Assembly (NCBI GenBank): GCA_014706295.1
Contig: JACSVZ010000002.1
Location: forward strand, 55,032,660 to 55,096,659
Origin: Lycocorax pyrrhopterus obiensis
Taxonomy: Eukaryota > Chordata > Aves > Passeriformes > Paradisaeidae
DNA: 64,000 nucleotides
Direction: 5' to 3'
Within the stretch, counting starts at the first letter, position 1; every line of letters starts with the position of its first letter. The translations under genes were made by a program, and so were the position numbers. The notes below the pieces were generated by a model. The model made no database searches. It was not told the DNA's origin and saw nothing but the letters and a program-made list of their open reading frames with translations. Shown here piece by piece: positions 49,536 through 62,514 of this stretch.

Positions 49536-49836
49536 GCTGTTGTATTGAATATGATGTGCCAGCTGATGAAAACAAAAACCCAGAAAGCAAAATCCTCTAG
49601 ACATCAGCCCAAAGGTTTTCTAGGCTTACAGCCAGGTCCAATTCAAATACAACCCTTTGGCTGGCTTACATAATCACAGCTTTGTGATACATCTCAGTCT
49701 CCAAATATTGATTTTTCTAATCCTTTGGAGCAGTAGCTCAGCCCTACACAGTGCATGCAGAAGTATTTTTAAAGCGTGTTGTTAGAGGCAGTATATTCGC
49801 TAATGAGTAATGGACTGAGCTGATAATGCTGCTTAG

Positions 49837-49926
<90 letters not shown>

Positions 49927-50410
49927 TAAGGATGTCCTGGTTCCTTGCTGATGGCTTATTTCCTCTTGTAGTTTCCCTGAAGTTTAATATTTTTACTCTG
50001 TCTTCTTGACTGTCTGCAAGAATTTTAGGGGTTCTTGTCCTCTGAATTGATCTTGTTAGATCCATTAAGCCTCACTTTTTGTGGCCTTTTACTGGTATTT
50101 ACTGACTTTATTCTTCAGGCCTTTCTCAAAAGTGATTTATATTTTTTCGTTACTATTATTTTTTTATTTTTCCCCCTGAAGAAATCATGATGGGGAGAAA
50201 GAAATAAGGTTAAAGGATCTTTTAGAACTTATGAGTCCAATGCTGAACATGCTGAGCAGAGTTACTGAAGGGACTACCTTTTCCAGAAAATTTTCCAGAA
50301 AATAACGAGAGCCTGTCTGAGAGCCTTCTTAAGTAGTTTTGCTGTCAGATACATTTCCTCACTGATCGCTCCATGGGATGCTCTTTTTTTCTTCCAGTGG
50401 TGTTAATTCC

Positions 50411-50438
50411 TTCCATCCACTTATGGCAGTGGATGGAA
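50411..50438. repeat. Perfect 10-bp inverted repeat
   Basis: TTCCATCCAC (50411-50420) and GTGGATGGAA (50429-50438) pair exactly around TTATGGCA. Confidence 0.9.
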
Positions 50439-51516
50439 ATGTCTTAAAAACATAATGAAAAAGCAAACCAGTTATTATTCTTTATGGAAATCATAATTAG
50501 TAAATCAGTTACTAATTCCTGGCCATAAGTCTTCAGCCCTGTTTTGTTCCTAAATTCTGCAGGAACTGGGTTGTCAACTGTCTCATCTGAGAATTAGGAA
50601 AGGGAATATTGTGTATTGAATGAAAATAAATGAGTCCAAAAGAGGGTTGTACTTAAAATAATCATGAGAGACCTTATTCTGTAGTCATATAATATGAGTC
50701 TAATAATATTTCATTAACATTTGATATCTGGGTACTTGTTCGGAACTAAAGGCAAGGAAACATTTTAAAAATCTATTAATTCTTTTGACAGTAGAAACGT
50801 TTTTTTTAAATTCAATGTTGACGCTTCTTCAGATGGATTAATTCTGATAGATGTTCTGATTGCCTATGGTTGCAACTCCATTGCTGACTGTTAAATGTAC
50901 TGATACCATATATATGACATAAATGAGAAGGGAGGATTCTTCAGAGAAAGACATTTCCAGTGATCATGGAATAAAACAAAATAGCACTGTATGCACTTGG
51001 GAGGAGGAGAGGATGCCTAGAAATATATGGAACTTGGATTTCAGGGTAGTTTTGCTTTATTGTCACAAATTTCTTTTCTTTTGTAAACCATGTATTGCTT
51101 GGAGGGGAAAAAATCCTACCATTCTTTCTCAGAAAGAAAAAATTTTTAATTTATTTTCTCCTGAATGTTATTCTGTTGCTCTTACCATAGTTAGGTTGCT
51201 ATCTGTTAAACAGATTTGATCAGCCTAAAGCAAAAGGAACTTACAGTTTTTACTGTGGTTGTAACAAAAAAAAAAAAAGGGAGGGAAAATATTCACAAAA
51301 GTACTTTTGTACTGCTGCAAATATTAGAGATATGTCACAGTAGAAGACCAAGCTATATCAATTAGCTCTGAATTGTTAATTGTGTCTTCCTTTAGGAAAA
51401 ACGATGTCACTGTTAGCATTCAAATTAATCTTCTAGTTGTTAGGTTTTTGCTTTCAGTGTTAATTGTTCAGTGTAAATTAGGTAAATACTTTTGATTTTT
51501 CAATATACTTTTTCAG

Positions 51517-51579
51517 GTGCAAGTGTTTGGATTATATTCAGCAGAAGAGTTTCATGAAACGTTTGACTGTCCTATTAAA
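51517..51579 (+). CDS. VPS41: VPS41 exon (VQVFGLYSAEEFHETFDCPIK)
   Basis: Twenty-one codons in phase 0, acceptor CTTTTTCAG, donor GTAAGT. VQVFGLYSAEEFHETFDCPI plus K continues the propeller. Human VPS41, as I recall, has Gly where this copy has Ala (YSGEEF versus YSAEEF); the rest of the segment agrees. No damage to the frame. Confidence 0.97.
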
Positions 51580-52712
51580 GTAAGTGCTTGTTTTAATCTT
51601 TAGTAATTGTGGTGGTGGTGTCTATAATAACAGAAAGGTCACATTCAATCTAAATGAGAGAGAGGAATACCACTTCCTTACAATGTTATTCAAGTCACTA
51701 GAAAATAGTTTTCTATCTCAATATAAAAGCTTTTGATCTGGTTAGGTGGAAAGAAAGCCAATCTTGGTTTTGTAAAAAAGCATTATTGAGTTTTTCAAAT
51801 ACAAAAGGGAAAGTGAAAGAGAAATTGTCCTGTTTCAGGCATTACCCATCCCAACGTATTTCTTTGTAGATTTGTGATACAAATTCTGAGGGTTCTACTA
51901 AATGTGACATCAATATTTTGGAAATAGTTCATATCCATTAAACCTGCCTCAAAATAAAGCAATGGGCAGTGATATTGATGTATCCTATCTGAAGGGAAAA
52001 CTTGAGTTTAACTCTGCTTTAGAGAAGTTTGTCTGCCTGGCTGTTGAAAAAAGGACTTCTAGTAGGCGTATGGGAAAATCTAGTACTTTTTAACAAGAAA
52101 CATTTCTTGCAGGAGAAAAGGTGATGTGCGCAAATGTTTGCATTTTGCTGTTTGGTATCTTCCATGTTGCAGCTGCTCTTTAGGGCGGGGGGTAAAGGAA
52201 TGAGATTAAGTTTTCACACATGCCAGATGCGACTCACTTGCCTCCTAGCGCCTTTACTGCTCATACAGCTGGATCTCCACACTTGACACGTAACACATAA
52301 GGCAAAGAGACTGTGTAAGATGCTACACAGTGTTGTCCTCTGACAGGGCTGAGGTGTGTGTGCCCTTTAGGCAGGCCCAGACCAGATTTAATTGAGGTAA
52401 CTCTTGCTCACAGCAGTCCTGTTCTGTTTGGTCCTAATTCTGCTTCCTGCTGTACAGAAAAGTAGCTATTCAGTGTAACATGACCCTCAATGTCACGCTT
52501 GTCATACAGCATATAATATGAAGAATTATCTTCTCTTCCAGGAAAAACAAACAAACGTCTGAAACAACTAGGCTTTACTTCAGAGAAAGAACTCAGCTGT
52601 AATACTTGATAATTGACAAAGGGTTATGTAGTTTAAAAAGTGATGTGGTGCTTAATGTAAACTCTTATTTAAGCCACAATCTTCTCTTTCCCCCTTCCCC
52701 CACCACCCCCAG
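51580..52712 (+). other. VPS41: VPS41 intron (1.1 kb)
   Basis: GT at 51580, AG at 52711-52712, with a C-rich pyrimidine tract (CCCCCTTCCCCCACCACCCCCAG) at the acceptor. Nothing else is recognised. Confidence 0.93.
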
Positions 52713-52778
52713 ATTGTTGCTGTTCATCCTCATTTTGTAAGATCACACTTCAAGCAATTTGTAACTGGAGGAAAAAAG
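52713..52778 (+). CDS. VPS41: VPS41 exon (IVAVHPHFVRSHFKQFVTGGKK)
   Basis: Twenty-two codons in phase 0, acceptor CCACCCCCAG, donor GTAAGC. IVAVHPHF..KQFVTGGKK is the VPS41 propeller strand with the conserved HP and TGG turn. By my recollection the human protein has Ser-Cys where this copy has His-Phe after VRS, so this short loop differs. It is in register with the exons on both sides. Confidence 0.96.
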
Positions 52779-55700
52779 GTAAGCAGTCATAATGAACTTT
52801 GGCTACCTTTAAATAGCCTTTTGAAATAGCTCAGAAGGCTTTTAACACCTAGAACAAAGACTTCTGCTTTTTCCTTCTCTTTAAGTGTTGTATTCTAAAG
52901 CATTGTTAATTAAAAGTGATTTCAGGGGAAGAAAAAGTGCACTTTTTATGTTAAAAACATGTTGCAACAAGTTGAGATTCAGAGTAGAAATACCATTCTG
53001 TCTACATAGCCTGAAAAAGTCATTTATATTTCCTAGGCCACATTTTCTCTAATTTGTTGAAGTGGGAGCGGAAGTTAGACCTTAATACTGATCTTTTACA
53101 AAGCATGTTGATCTTGGGTTACCTGTGGGTGATTTTTTGGGGTGGGGTTTTGTTTGTTTGTTGGGGGTTTTATTTTAAGGATATAAACTCAAGTATCTTC
53201 ATTAACTCTTGTCCATGGTGAGCGGTTTTGTTGGTTTTTTTTAAATGAACTAAGGGGAGTTCTTGGTATAGTAGAGCTCACCCCATTCTAAGCACTTAAA
53301 TCTCTAGGTAGTCTTCTGTTTGGATCAGTTGGTGTTTTAAATGTGCATTAAGTGTCTTATTAGTGTAGGATACAATTCTAGCTTCCAAATTGCAGCTGTT
53401 TCCAGGTCCTACAAGTATCTTATATCGCTTTGCATATTTTCAGTCAAAATATGAAAAGTTTTATTTGGACCAGTTTCTTGAATTCATGGAATTTTCTGTT
53501 GCATTCTGTCATGAGTTAAGGATGAACAATCCTCACAGACACATCAAACTAAATGCCATTGCTCTCTCTTACCAGCATGTAAGAACTACAGACTTCTAGT
53601 GCTGAATACATCTTAATTTTCATTAACAGTTCAATATGTTTCAAAGCATAGCTGTGCTTTATTTATTTAAGTGGCATGTGTGCTTTACAGCTTTTTCTGG
53701 CTGGTAGAAGTTGGTGTTGTCCTTAAAATAATGCACAGTCAGTGTATGTCTGTGTCAGCCACCAGTTTGTGAAGCTTTTTAGTTCTGATAAAAGGGGCAT
53801 GGAAAGAGAGAAGCAAGGAATTAATAGAACAGGGCTCCGTCAGGTGGTAAAAGATCTTGCATTCACCTGATGCCAAACAGAAAAAAACATCAGGGAGTTA
53901 ACACATTCTCTTTGGTTATCTTTGATTACTTGACAGGTTGTTTTATATTCTGTCCTCTGGGGAATGGTATACTCATTCTTAATACAGTCATGCTTTGCTG
54001 AGGAACTTTCCTCCTCAGAAAAACTTTAATTGACATCTTAACATAAGGTATTTAGCATTGAAACAAATATCCCTTGACACCTGTAATTTGATTTTATTGG
54101 TACACAAAACCAACAAATAAAACCTCTAGCCTTGTGGTAGAACCCTTTCCCCTTCTCTCCTTTCCTCCAAAAGGAGCATACGTACTTTTATAAAAACAGC
54201 AACAAAATGCTTTTTGAAAATTCAGGAAGCTAAATTCCACCTACTAATGTAGCTACTTTTTTTTTTTTCTTTTTCTGAACATTTACGCCTCTCCTTAACT
54301 ATAAAGTCAAAGAGTAGTATGGAGGCAGCAGGCAACAGGGAGCTGAACACAAGAGTGAGGAGAAGCAGGCTGAAGCATACAGCCTCAGGCTGTGGACCTC
54401 ACCTCTCTCTCCCTGTGTCTGGAGATTGTGCAGTTGGGGGAGCTCCTTCAGGGAGGGGGACAGGTCCTCCTGTGGCTCGTGAGGTCTGTGCGCTTTTAGC
54501 CTTTGCATGAATACAGTGACTTCATTCCTGATAGCTGGCAGTGGTGGGAGGCATGTTGCCTTTGTCCTCATCCACACCAAAGTAAGGGTTACAGTAAGAG
54601 TATCCTCATTTTGGATCAAACTTAAGAGAAAAGCTTTGCTTGAAGCTCTCATGCTATGCTCCTTGCCTGAGGTGCATTAAGAAAACGTAAGTGTGTATCA
54701 TGTGAACTCTTAATCCAAAGGCTTGCTGGGTTTATCTTTGTTTTTGCTTTCTGGGAAAAGTGACATAATATATACAAGCATTTTTAAAGTTTAGTGGGTT
54801 TTTTTGTTTGCTTCTCCTTTATTTTTTTAGAAAAATATTCTTTATAACAATATAAAATATGTAAAAAATACACTTTTCCATTCAAAGATCCAATGCAGGG
54901 CATCCTGGAAATGTTCAAGAGACAGAAGGGGGAAAAAAACCCTAGCGACATGCTTCAGGGATGCACAGTGCAGGTCCTCAGTTCCCTACATAGGTGGATG
55001 TCTGGAACTTGAGTGAATTGGCTGTGTAATACTGGGATTTGCTATGTCTTAGAAGCTCAGCCTGACCTAAAGCTGACTTCAGAGCAGTGCTCCCTGGGGT
55101 AACTGGGGTAATCATTGTGAATTGTTGTAAGCTTAACTCTACTGTGCATATGTTTATATGGTTGCTTAACTTTGCTTAAGTAGGCATGTAGAGAAGCTTT
55201 TCTCTAAAATGTATTACGAACTAATTAACCTATTTAAATTGTTTGCTTACTAAAGCACTAGTTTTTAAAAGAAAAGAACTTCCATTAAGCTTGAGATAAT
55301 ATCATTGCCTTCTGTTTTGGGTTGGAAAAGCTCATTTCACCCCTTTTTTTTACTGAATGAATATTATCTGTGCCTAGAAATAAGACAGGTACTGTGGAAA
55401 TTGACACTATTGCAGTGAGAAGCAATAGGTACCATACTAAAAGGAGGTGCTTCCCTATCCCCCTCCTGATCTCTGCAATTAACCATAGCACCATTGTGCT
55501 GATTTGGCAGATGATGGTAACCCTGAAATAATAATACTGTAAATTGTAAATAACAGGGCATTTCTGTCCAAAGCAGACAATAGAGCTTCAAAGCAAGGGA
55601 AAAGACAAATACTGTGCTATTGAAGGCCATAACCTTCTACCTTTTAAAAAAGAGTCTAATCTCAAAAAATAACAGGGTAAAAGCCAACTAAATGAGGGTG

Positions 55701-56145
55701 GTAAAGCTGAAAACAAGGTGTTCTTGATTTAACTGTTAGAGTGCTGGTCTTTCCCAGTACATCAACTAAATGAACATTATTGTAAAGTTCAAGTATCCAT
55801 TATGTCATGAGGGTTAAAGAGACAGAACTAACAAAGAAAGAAGACTGAAGATTATTTCAGTTCCAAAGTCAAGGTATCAGCTACTGTGTCTTATGTAACG
55901 ATAACTTAGGAGAGCAGGACAAGTTGAGATTCCTCTCTCGGCAGAGACATCATCCCTCTTAAGGTCAATAACTAGACACAAAGGTTTTTGTAGTGAAATT
56001 CTTAGGAGAGTGAGTTCTGTGAAGTGATTGGGTCACTCTGCTGAATGTGTGCTAATGAAGGGGTTTTTTGAGGCTGCTCTACCTAGCATGGTAGTGGGGA
56101 CCCAGCACAAATTAAGCAAATGTATTCTGAAGTATAGGAGTAGAG

Positions 56146-56173
56146 TATTCCATATCATAAAGGATATGGAATA
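56146..56173. repeat. Perfect 11-bp inverted repeat
   Basis: TATTCCATATC (56146-56156) and its exact reverse complement (56163-56173) flank ATAAAG. Confidence 0.9.
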
Positions 56174-56374
56174 TTCAAAAGGAATGGGTCTCCTTATTTG
56201 CCTAGGACATACAATTTGTAATAATAAATATTGATTTGCATATCCAATCTGAACCATTTTAAGGGATAGAGAACCAAAATAAAACTGCAGATTTACCCTG
56301 TGACTGTCAACAGTCTCATCTCTATGTATCTATCTGTGTCTATATCTATATAATATATTCATGGGTTTTTTAAT

Positions 56375-56408
56375 ACATATATATATGTGTGTGTATATAT
56401 ATATTTTT
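56375..56408. repeat. (TA)n(TG)n(TA)n microsatellite
   Basis: Alternating purine-pyrimidine dinucleotides, ACATATATATATGTGTGTGT followed by ATATATAT. Likely polymorphic in length. Confidence 0.9.
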
Positions 56409-58530
56409 TTGGAAATATATATAAAAACATTTTTTAATATTGTCTGTGTTTCTTTTGCTGGAGAAGATACATTATAAGAACTGGTTTTCGAATACCGATG
56501 TGTCTGATCATGTTTGTCCCATTTATCCTCCCAGAATTAAGATTTAAACATATCAGTGCTTGTGTTTAAACATTAGACTCTTTTTTTCTTTGTCTTTTAT
56601 AAAAGCAGAGAAAACTTAGTGTTACCTGGGGCAAATTTCTCATTTTAAAAAGAAAAAAAAAAATATATTTCAGTGTCAGAATCCCGGTCTGGACCCATGG
56701 TACTTCCTACCTGTGATGCAAAACAAGACAGTCTAAATTCCTTTCCACTCCAGGTGGAAGAACAGCATACACAGAGAAAGGATGGTGATTGCAAACAGTG
56801 TACAAATGGGAAGACAACGAGCATTCTTGGGGATCTGTGACTGCTGTTAGGGGTGGTGGAATTTGTATGTTAAAGTCAAGTCTGCCAAGGAATATCTCAG
56901 ATTTTTTTTTTTAATTGTTGCTTTTTAGTGTCAGCAGATGCACTTTGCGTGGTGAGTAAGTAGATGACCTTACCTCTGAACCCTCTGACATGTACTTCAT
57001 AATAACTGAACTGCTTTGACAAATTATTAAATTGTCAGGATGCTGTTTGCAGCACAGTCCATTTTTAGAAAGCAGATAGTCAGCTGTTTGGCATTATGTT
57101 GGGTAGAAGAGTACCAGACAAGAAAGGCAGATTGCTTTGTAAGCTATAAAATGTCAGTCAGTAAATACTCAAAGGTCTGATTTAAGTGAAAAAGGAGTAA
57201 ATACTTACGGCAATTTCTGTCCATGCATTGAATAGTTTACCATAAGTAGGAAACAAACTGTAGCAGCAAGCAAGCCACAATAATACTGGTCAGTGATGTC
57301 CTTGCTGCAATGTATAATGCCCAGATGTATTCCGTATTACTGGGCAGATGAGACTTTGATATGTAGTATGTCCTGTTTGCTTAACAAGCGTATTTTTTTT
57401 TGCTTACATTTCTTCTTTATGGGTATTTGGATATGCACTTCTTCTTTATCGCTGAAACAAAAATTCTCCTTGTGCTGTAATAAATTTGGTTTGTGTAAAG
57501 TGAATGGATCATAGTCCTATGTGCATGTAATCTATAGTTGTGTGTTTTGCAAATGTCTGTGTAGAACCCTTTTTTTCATTGCCTGAGGTGGAAAGCAAAG
57601 AGGATCTAAGTATATGAAATGTATGTCTCTGCCTGCAAGACTGCAGGATTTGCTTTTCGAGGTGTTAATTCTGTAGCTCTTTGTGAATAGGCAACAACTG
57701 GAATGTGGCAGTTGAGTTATTAAAAGTGAAGCCTAATAAAAGTCCAGTGGCATTTTTTTGTATTAAATATCTCAAAATTTCTAGCTTCTCTATCCATGAG
57801 CTACAGCAGTAGCTCCTGTTTCATCTCTCACTGTTGCCATTGCATACCTCCTGATGCTGCTGTCTGCCTCTGCCTCCTTGCTTGATTTCCCTTGACTGCA
57901 CTTGCTGCCCTCCTCTCTGTTCACACCCCAGCTCCTTAGACAACGTTTTGTGACGAAACCTTGAAAGCTCATCTTCAGCTGAAAGCTTGAGGCTTACATT
58001 ATTCTCTGCCTTGTTTGAGCTCATCCAGTCCATCGTCTGTTTCAAATAGAAAGTGTAATTTTTTATTGCTGCTATATGTTTTCCTAGGGATTAACTATTA
58101 AACAGTAAGTCTTCATGCAGCATGCTGTTCTGTGTTACCCTCTGGTATCTGTTAATCTTGGCTCTGCCTGTAAATACTGGTTTTATGCTGAAAACAATAA
58201 CTAGCTCTAGTGATCACTTGTAACCATGGAAATAGCATTGTAGGTTTTTGTGGTCTTGCCTAGCTGAGGTGAAAGTGGTGACAGAGGTTCCAAAACACAG
58301 GACAAATGCCACAGGTAGGCTCCTCTTCACACTTAGACAAAAAACAGGACAAGGAAATTACTTGTCCCTTAAAAGGAACTTTTTTCCTAATTTTTATTTT
58401 GTGAAATAAAAACTAATCCAACAGTTCTGCAGTAAGGAAGGGAAAAGTGGCTCTTCAGTTACAAATTGCAGTCTTAAGCCTTTTTTTCTTCACTTCACTA
58501 AAACTTCTTCAAATCTTTACACAGAAGGCG

Positions 58531-59709
58531 TGTCTTGGTTTGAAAGACAGGTGTGTGCTAAGGAAGGCAGAAGCCTCCCTTGGAATGGAAAATATTACCC
58601 CCTTCCCTCCTAATTATTATAATTTTGAAATTAAGAGGCTTTCAGGCACACATATGGGAAAAGGAGTAACAGTTCTTTACTAGTATGTGTATATGTATAA
58701 CAAGGCAAACAAACAACAACAGCAGCAACTACAAACCAAACCACAAACCCCGTGCCAGCCTCTCTCGGCTGTCAGGCCCTTTCCCCTTTGCTGCAGTTAC
58801 GGCCACAGCCGGCAGGGGGCGCTGGTGGCTCCCGGCCGGGCAGGGCAGGTGCAATGGTTCCTCCGGCCTGCAGGGGGCGCTGTGCGCGGGTCCGGCCGTC
58901 TCGCTCCACGTGCACAATGGCGGCGCAGCCGGCGGGAAGGGATGGAAACAGGGCTTCCTTTACGAAGTCACAGGGGAATCTGATCCTCGTGCCCCCTCTG
59001 GATAGCAAAAGGAGCTGTAGCAGGAACCTCAGAGTAGCAATCTGGGAAGGCAGGGATGAGCGAAGTCCCGGAGTGGTAGATGAGATGTATCAGACACACT
59101 CAGCAGCTGTGACAGGAGCCGCGGGGTGTCCTGGCAGGCAGGGGGTGAGTGGCTGCAGTGTAGCAAAAAACCTGGAGCAGTGACAGAGAAATGGGGCTGG
59201 GCAGTGGCAGCCCGGCTCCCGAACACGGCCAGGAGAGGCTCCCTTGGAGGGGGAAGGGGCTCGGGGATCCCAGGGCTTCCCCTGAGGCTCCCGAGCAGAT
59301 GGTGAAGGGTCCTTTTTTAGTGAGGTAGGGTGTTGATAAGGTCCCAGTCCAGTGGCTGCTCTCACGAGCAAAGGCTCATCCCACAGCAGAAGAAGCAGGC
59401 CTGGGCTGGGCTCTGGCAGTGGCAGCAAATTCCGTCCCCCAAGCAGCAGCTCCCACCGCCCTCCTCCGAAGCCAAGAGAGCAAGAAACCTAATAGCTGCC
59501 CCTGTTGCCCAGCCCAGTTCTCGGGTATCTCTGCCGCTCCGAGAGAAACCCTCAGGTAACAGAAGTGCAACCAGATGCCCTCCTCCCCTGAGCTTGGCAA
59601 CTTCTTTTGTCTCTCTTAAGTACCTGGTCGTTATTGTTCCTTAGCACCAAAATGGGGGAAAATTCCTTAAGAGAAAGAAAAACAAAAGGGAAAGCCCTAA
59701 CCTCCAACA
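58531..59709 (-). mobile_element. Solo LTR, family A copy 2
   Basis: A 1179-bp relative of the LTR at 6204-7355, sharing termini (TGTCTYRGTTTGAAAGACAG on the + strand; ...CCAACA), the GC-rich core with GGCAGGGGGCG, and the AGTAAA-type signal on the minus strand (58676-58681). Flanks are AGGCG (58526-58530) and AGGCT (59710-59714), a 5-bp duplication with one mismatch. The two copies differ clearly throughout, so they are separate insertions and not a recent local duplication. Confidence 0.87.
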
Positions 59710-62382
59710 AGGCTATGTTGAAACAAAGTAGTGATGCTGGACATCAGTAAAAGTGTGGTTTTTTTGAAATTTCTGTGAGAACAGACATCTTTTATTTCAG
59801 TATATTGAAGCTAGTAATTGGTAGTGAGAATAAATTAAATTGAATTACTTCACCATGTTGATACTACCAAAGCTGCAATAATTCACCTCTTTGTTCAGAG
59901 GATTGGGAATTCCTGTACATAGTTTAAGACCGGGATTACATGTAATTAGTGTTAATGCTAATTGCATGACAGGCTGCATTAAATCCAAGCACTCATCTAT
60001 TCTCTTTAGCGGATGCACTCTAAAATAGAGTTTTGAGCTCTTTTTGCTGTAGATTAATCTCCTGTTAGTGAAAGATATGAAGAGATGTATTCATTAATCC
60101 AAGAGAAATATATCCACTTATTTTTAAAACCAAAAAGTGTCCTGCTCTATCCTCTTGTCTCATACATTTCAGTGTCATTTTTCTTAATGATCTGGTGGAC
60201 AATCATAAGCAGTTAAGAAGACTCGCAAAATAATTCGTGAGCTAACAGAAGATTGCAGTGTACTATGAAGCAGTGTGGGTGGGGACCTTGAAGTTAAAGG
60301 TTATTTTATTTTAGCTGTATTATCAAATTGCAGTGCATGCAAGATACACTGGAAGAGTGTTCTAAGCACAACTGTATTGTATGTAACAAAGGACTAGAAA
60401 GTTTTACGAGACAAATGAAAAATGGGGAAAACAAACTCTATTGCAGAGAAGGCAAGAAAGTGGGATTTTGGCTGCTGTTGAAATATAAGTACTGTGAATG
60501 CTGACTACCATAATACAGGATTTATGGCAATTAAAGTCCTGAAATATTTTTCACCTACCAAAAAGAGAGGGAGGTGATAGGAAGAACCCCTCCAGAAACT
60601 GTGGGTTTCTTCTTACATGTCTTCTTTTGAAGTTTTAAATTACTTTCTGGTATGGTAAACATTTCAATGTGGAGACGAAGGAAGACTAAGAAAGAAATTA
60701 GTCTGCTTATTTTGAGAGAGATGCCTTCAGTAGACAACAGTTCCAAAACACATAGGAAAGTTCTGGATTCACAAATTCAGTTTCCAGGTGTCATTGCTCT
60801 AAGAAATAATAAATAAATCACAGTATATATATCAATAGCACACAGATAATTGCATTGAAGATAAATTAGTTAAGCATGTTTTGAGAATAAACATGTTCTT
60901 TTTTTGAAGCCACAGTGTGGAGTGGCCTTTGGCCTCAGTGTTGGATCTATTTCAGTTGCTGATCTGAAACAGGGAATTCAGGGTGTTGCAGTGATTCAGA
61001 TTCACTTTCCATCCTTATCATAGGCGATATCAGCCTGGTGTCTTCTACTGCCTTAGTCTGAAAATTTAATTGTGTTCTTAGAGTTGAGCAGAGACTGAAG
61101 GATTTTTCGAACTACCTTCTCTCTTCACCAGTTCTTTCTCAGATCACTTACTTTTCCTTGCAGTTTGTTACTTGGAGTCATGAAGAAGCATGATGTTCAC
61201 GAACTATGAATAACAAAAAAGATGCAAAGTGTCATACCAAGTTTGCTCTGGATCTTGAGTATAATAAATTAATTTAAATCGTGGTTCAGTCACAAGCAGA
61301 AAGAATTCCAAGTACAATTAATGTAATTGACATCAGCCAGGTTTAACATAATCCACATTAGTTTTTGCATCTTTGTCCAGTAAGTCACAATGCAAATACC
61401 ATGTATTTTGCTGCTGTCTTTATCGGATGGCATTGAAAGAAGCATCCAAGCAGCAGTTCTTCTTCTGTCCAGCTTCTCTTTAGGGGTTAAGTAAACTAGG
61501 AAAAAAGTAATTTTCAAATCTGGATTAGCACAGCGCTTAGGTTTTAATGACATCTTTTAATGACATATGAGTGGAGATTATTCATTTGGGCTGAAAGCTG
61601 CCCCTGTGCTTAACATCTACCTACCAGTCTTCTAATGGAAATCCCTCCATATAGCACTGCCTTATGAGCATAGTTGTTAGCCTGTTTTCAGTGGCTTGCC
61701 CTTGTAGCTGTAAAATAACATGTTCTGTGAGAGTTACTCAGTAGCCTTTTCATATGTGGGAAAAAAAATCTATACTGTCTAAAAGGTGTGCCTTCCTGTG
61801 ACCTATGTAAAGGATACAAAATCACTTTGCTTGAATTAAGTTTGATGTCTGCAGCACACTTCACACAAAAACTTCTCAATAGACTATCCCGCCTGGTGTT
61901 TTCTTTAAACTCTTGGAGAAAATACTTGTCTTCTGGTGCCATCTGCTGGCTATAAGGGAGAGAGGCAGTCTGCTAATTGCCGTTAAAATCTCGTATTTTG
62001 CTAAAAGAGCTTATTTTAAACAACTAGTGTCCTAACATTTGATGTATTTATCCAAATACAAGTGGCAGGAAACCATATATTAAAAAGTGTGTACAGCTGG
62101 ATCTTAGGAAATATTAGCAATAAAAGTACTCCATTTCGGTTTTAGCATGGTAGAAATATTTGCAGGCAGCTATTTCACACCTTCCAGTGTGAGGTGTGAG
62201 CTCGGGTCCAGGTTGTGCATATGTTCATATGTGGGTGTACTCATGCAAAAGTTAGCAGGGCTGGTACCTTAGGTGGGATCTCTGTAGATGCTTCGGCTCC
62301 TTACTTAGGTATCCCCTCCAAGTGCTGCACTTTGCATCTCTCAGAGTGATTCCATGTAATCCTATTGAATAACTTTCTGAGA

Positions 62383-62514
62383 CATACAGAATCAGAATAC
62401 TCTGATTTGGAAGGGACCCACAAGGACCATCAAGTCCAGCTCTTAAGTGAATGGCCCATAAATGGATCGAACCTGTGACCTTGGTATTATTAGCACCATG
62501 CTCCAGCCAACCGG
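62383..62514 (-). mobile_element. tRNA-Ile-derived SINE with CR1 tail (TguSINE1-like)
   Basis: Read on the minus strand, the first about 65 bases (from 62514 down) follow tRNA-Ile(AAU): the anticodon loop CTAATAA and an intact B box GGTTCGATCC (62464-62473) are visible. The rest (about 62383-62445) is a CR1-type 3' end with GGACTTGATGGTCCTTGTGG and a TATTCTGATTCTG tail. Such tRNA-Ile/CR1 chimeras were described from zebra finch. The tRNA part is diverged and lacks part of the D arm, so it is not a functional tRNA gene. Confidence 0.82.

Noticed and set aside
62445..62514. Functional tRNA-Ile gene
   Set aside because: The D arm is incomplete, stems are mismatched and it is fused to a CR1 tail; it is the head of a SINE.
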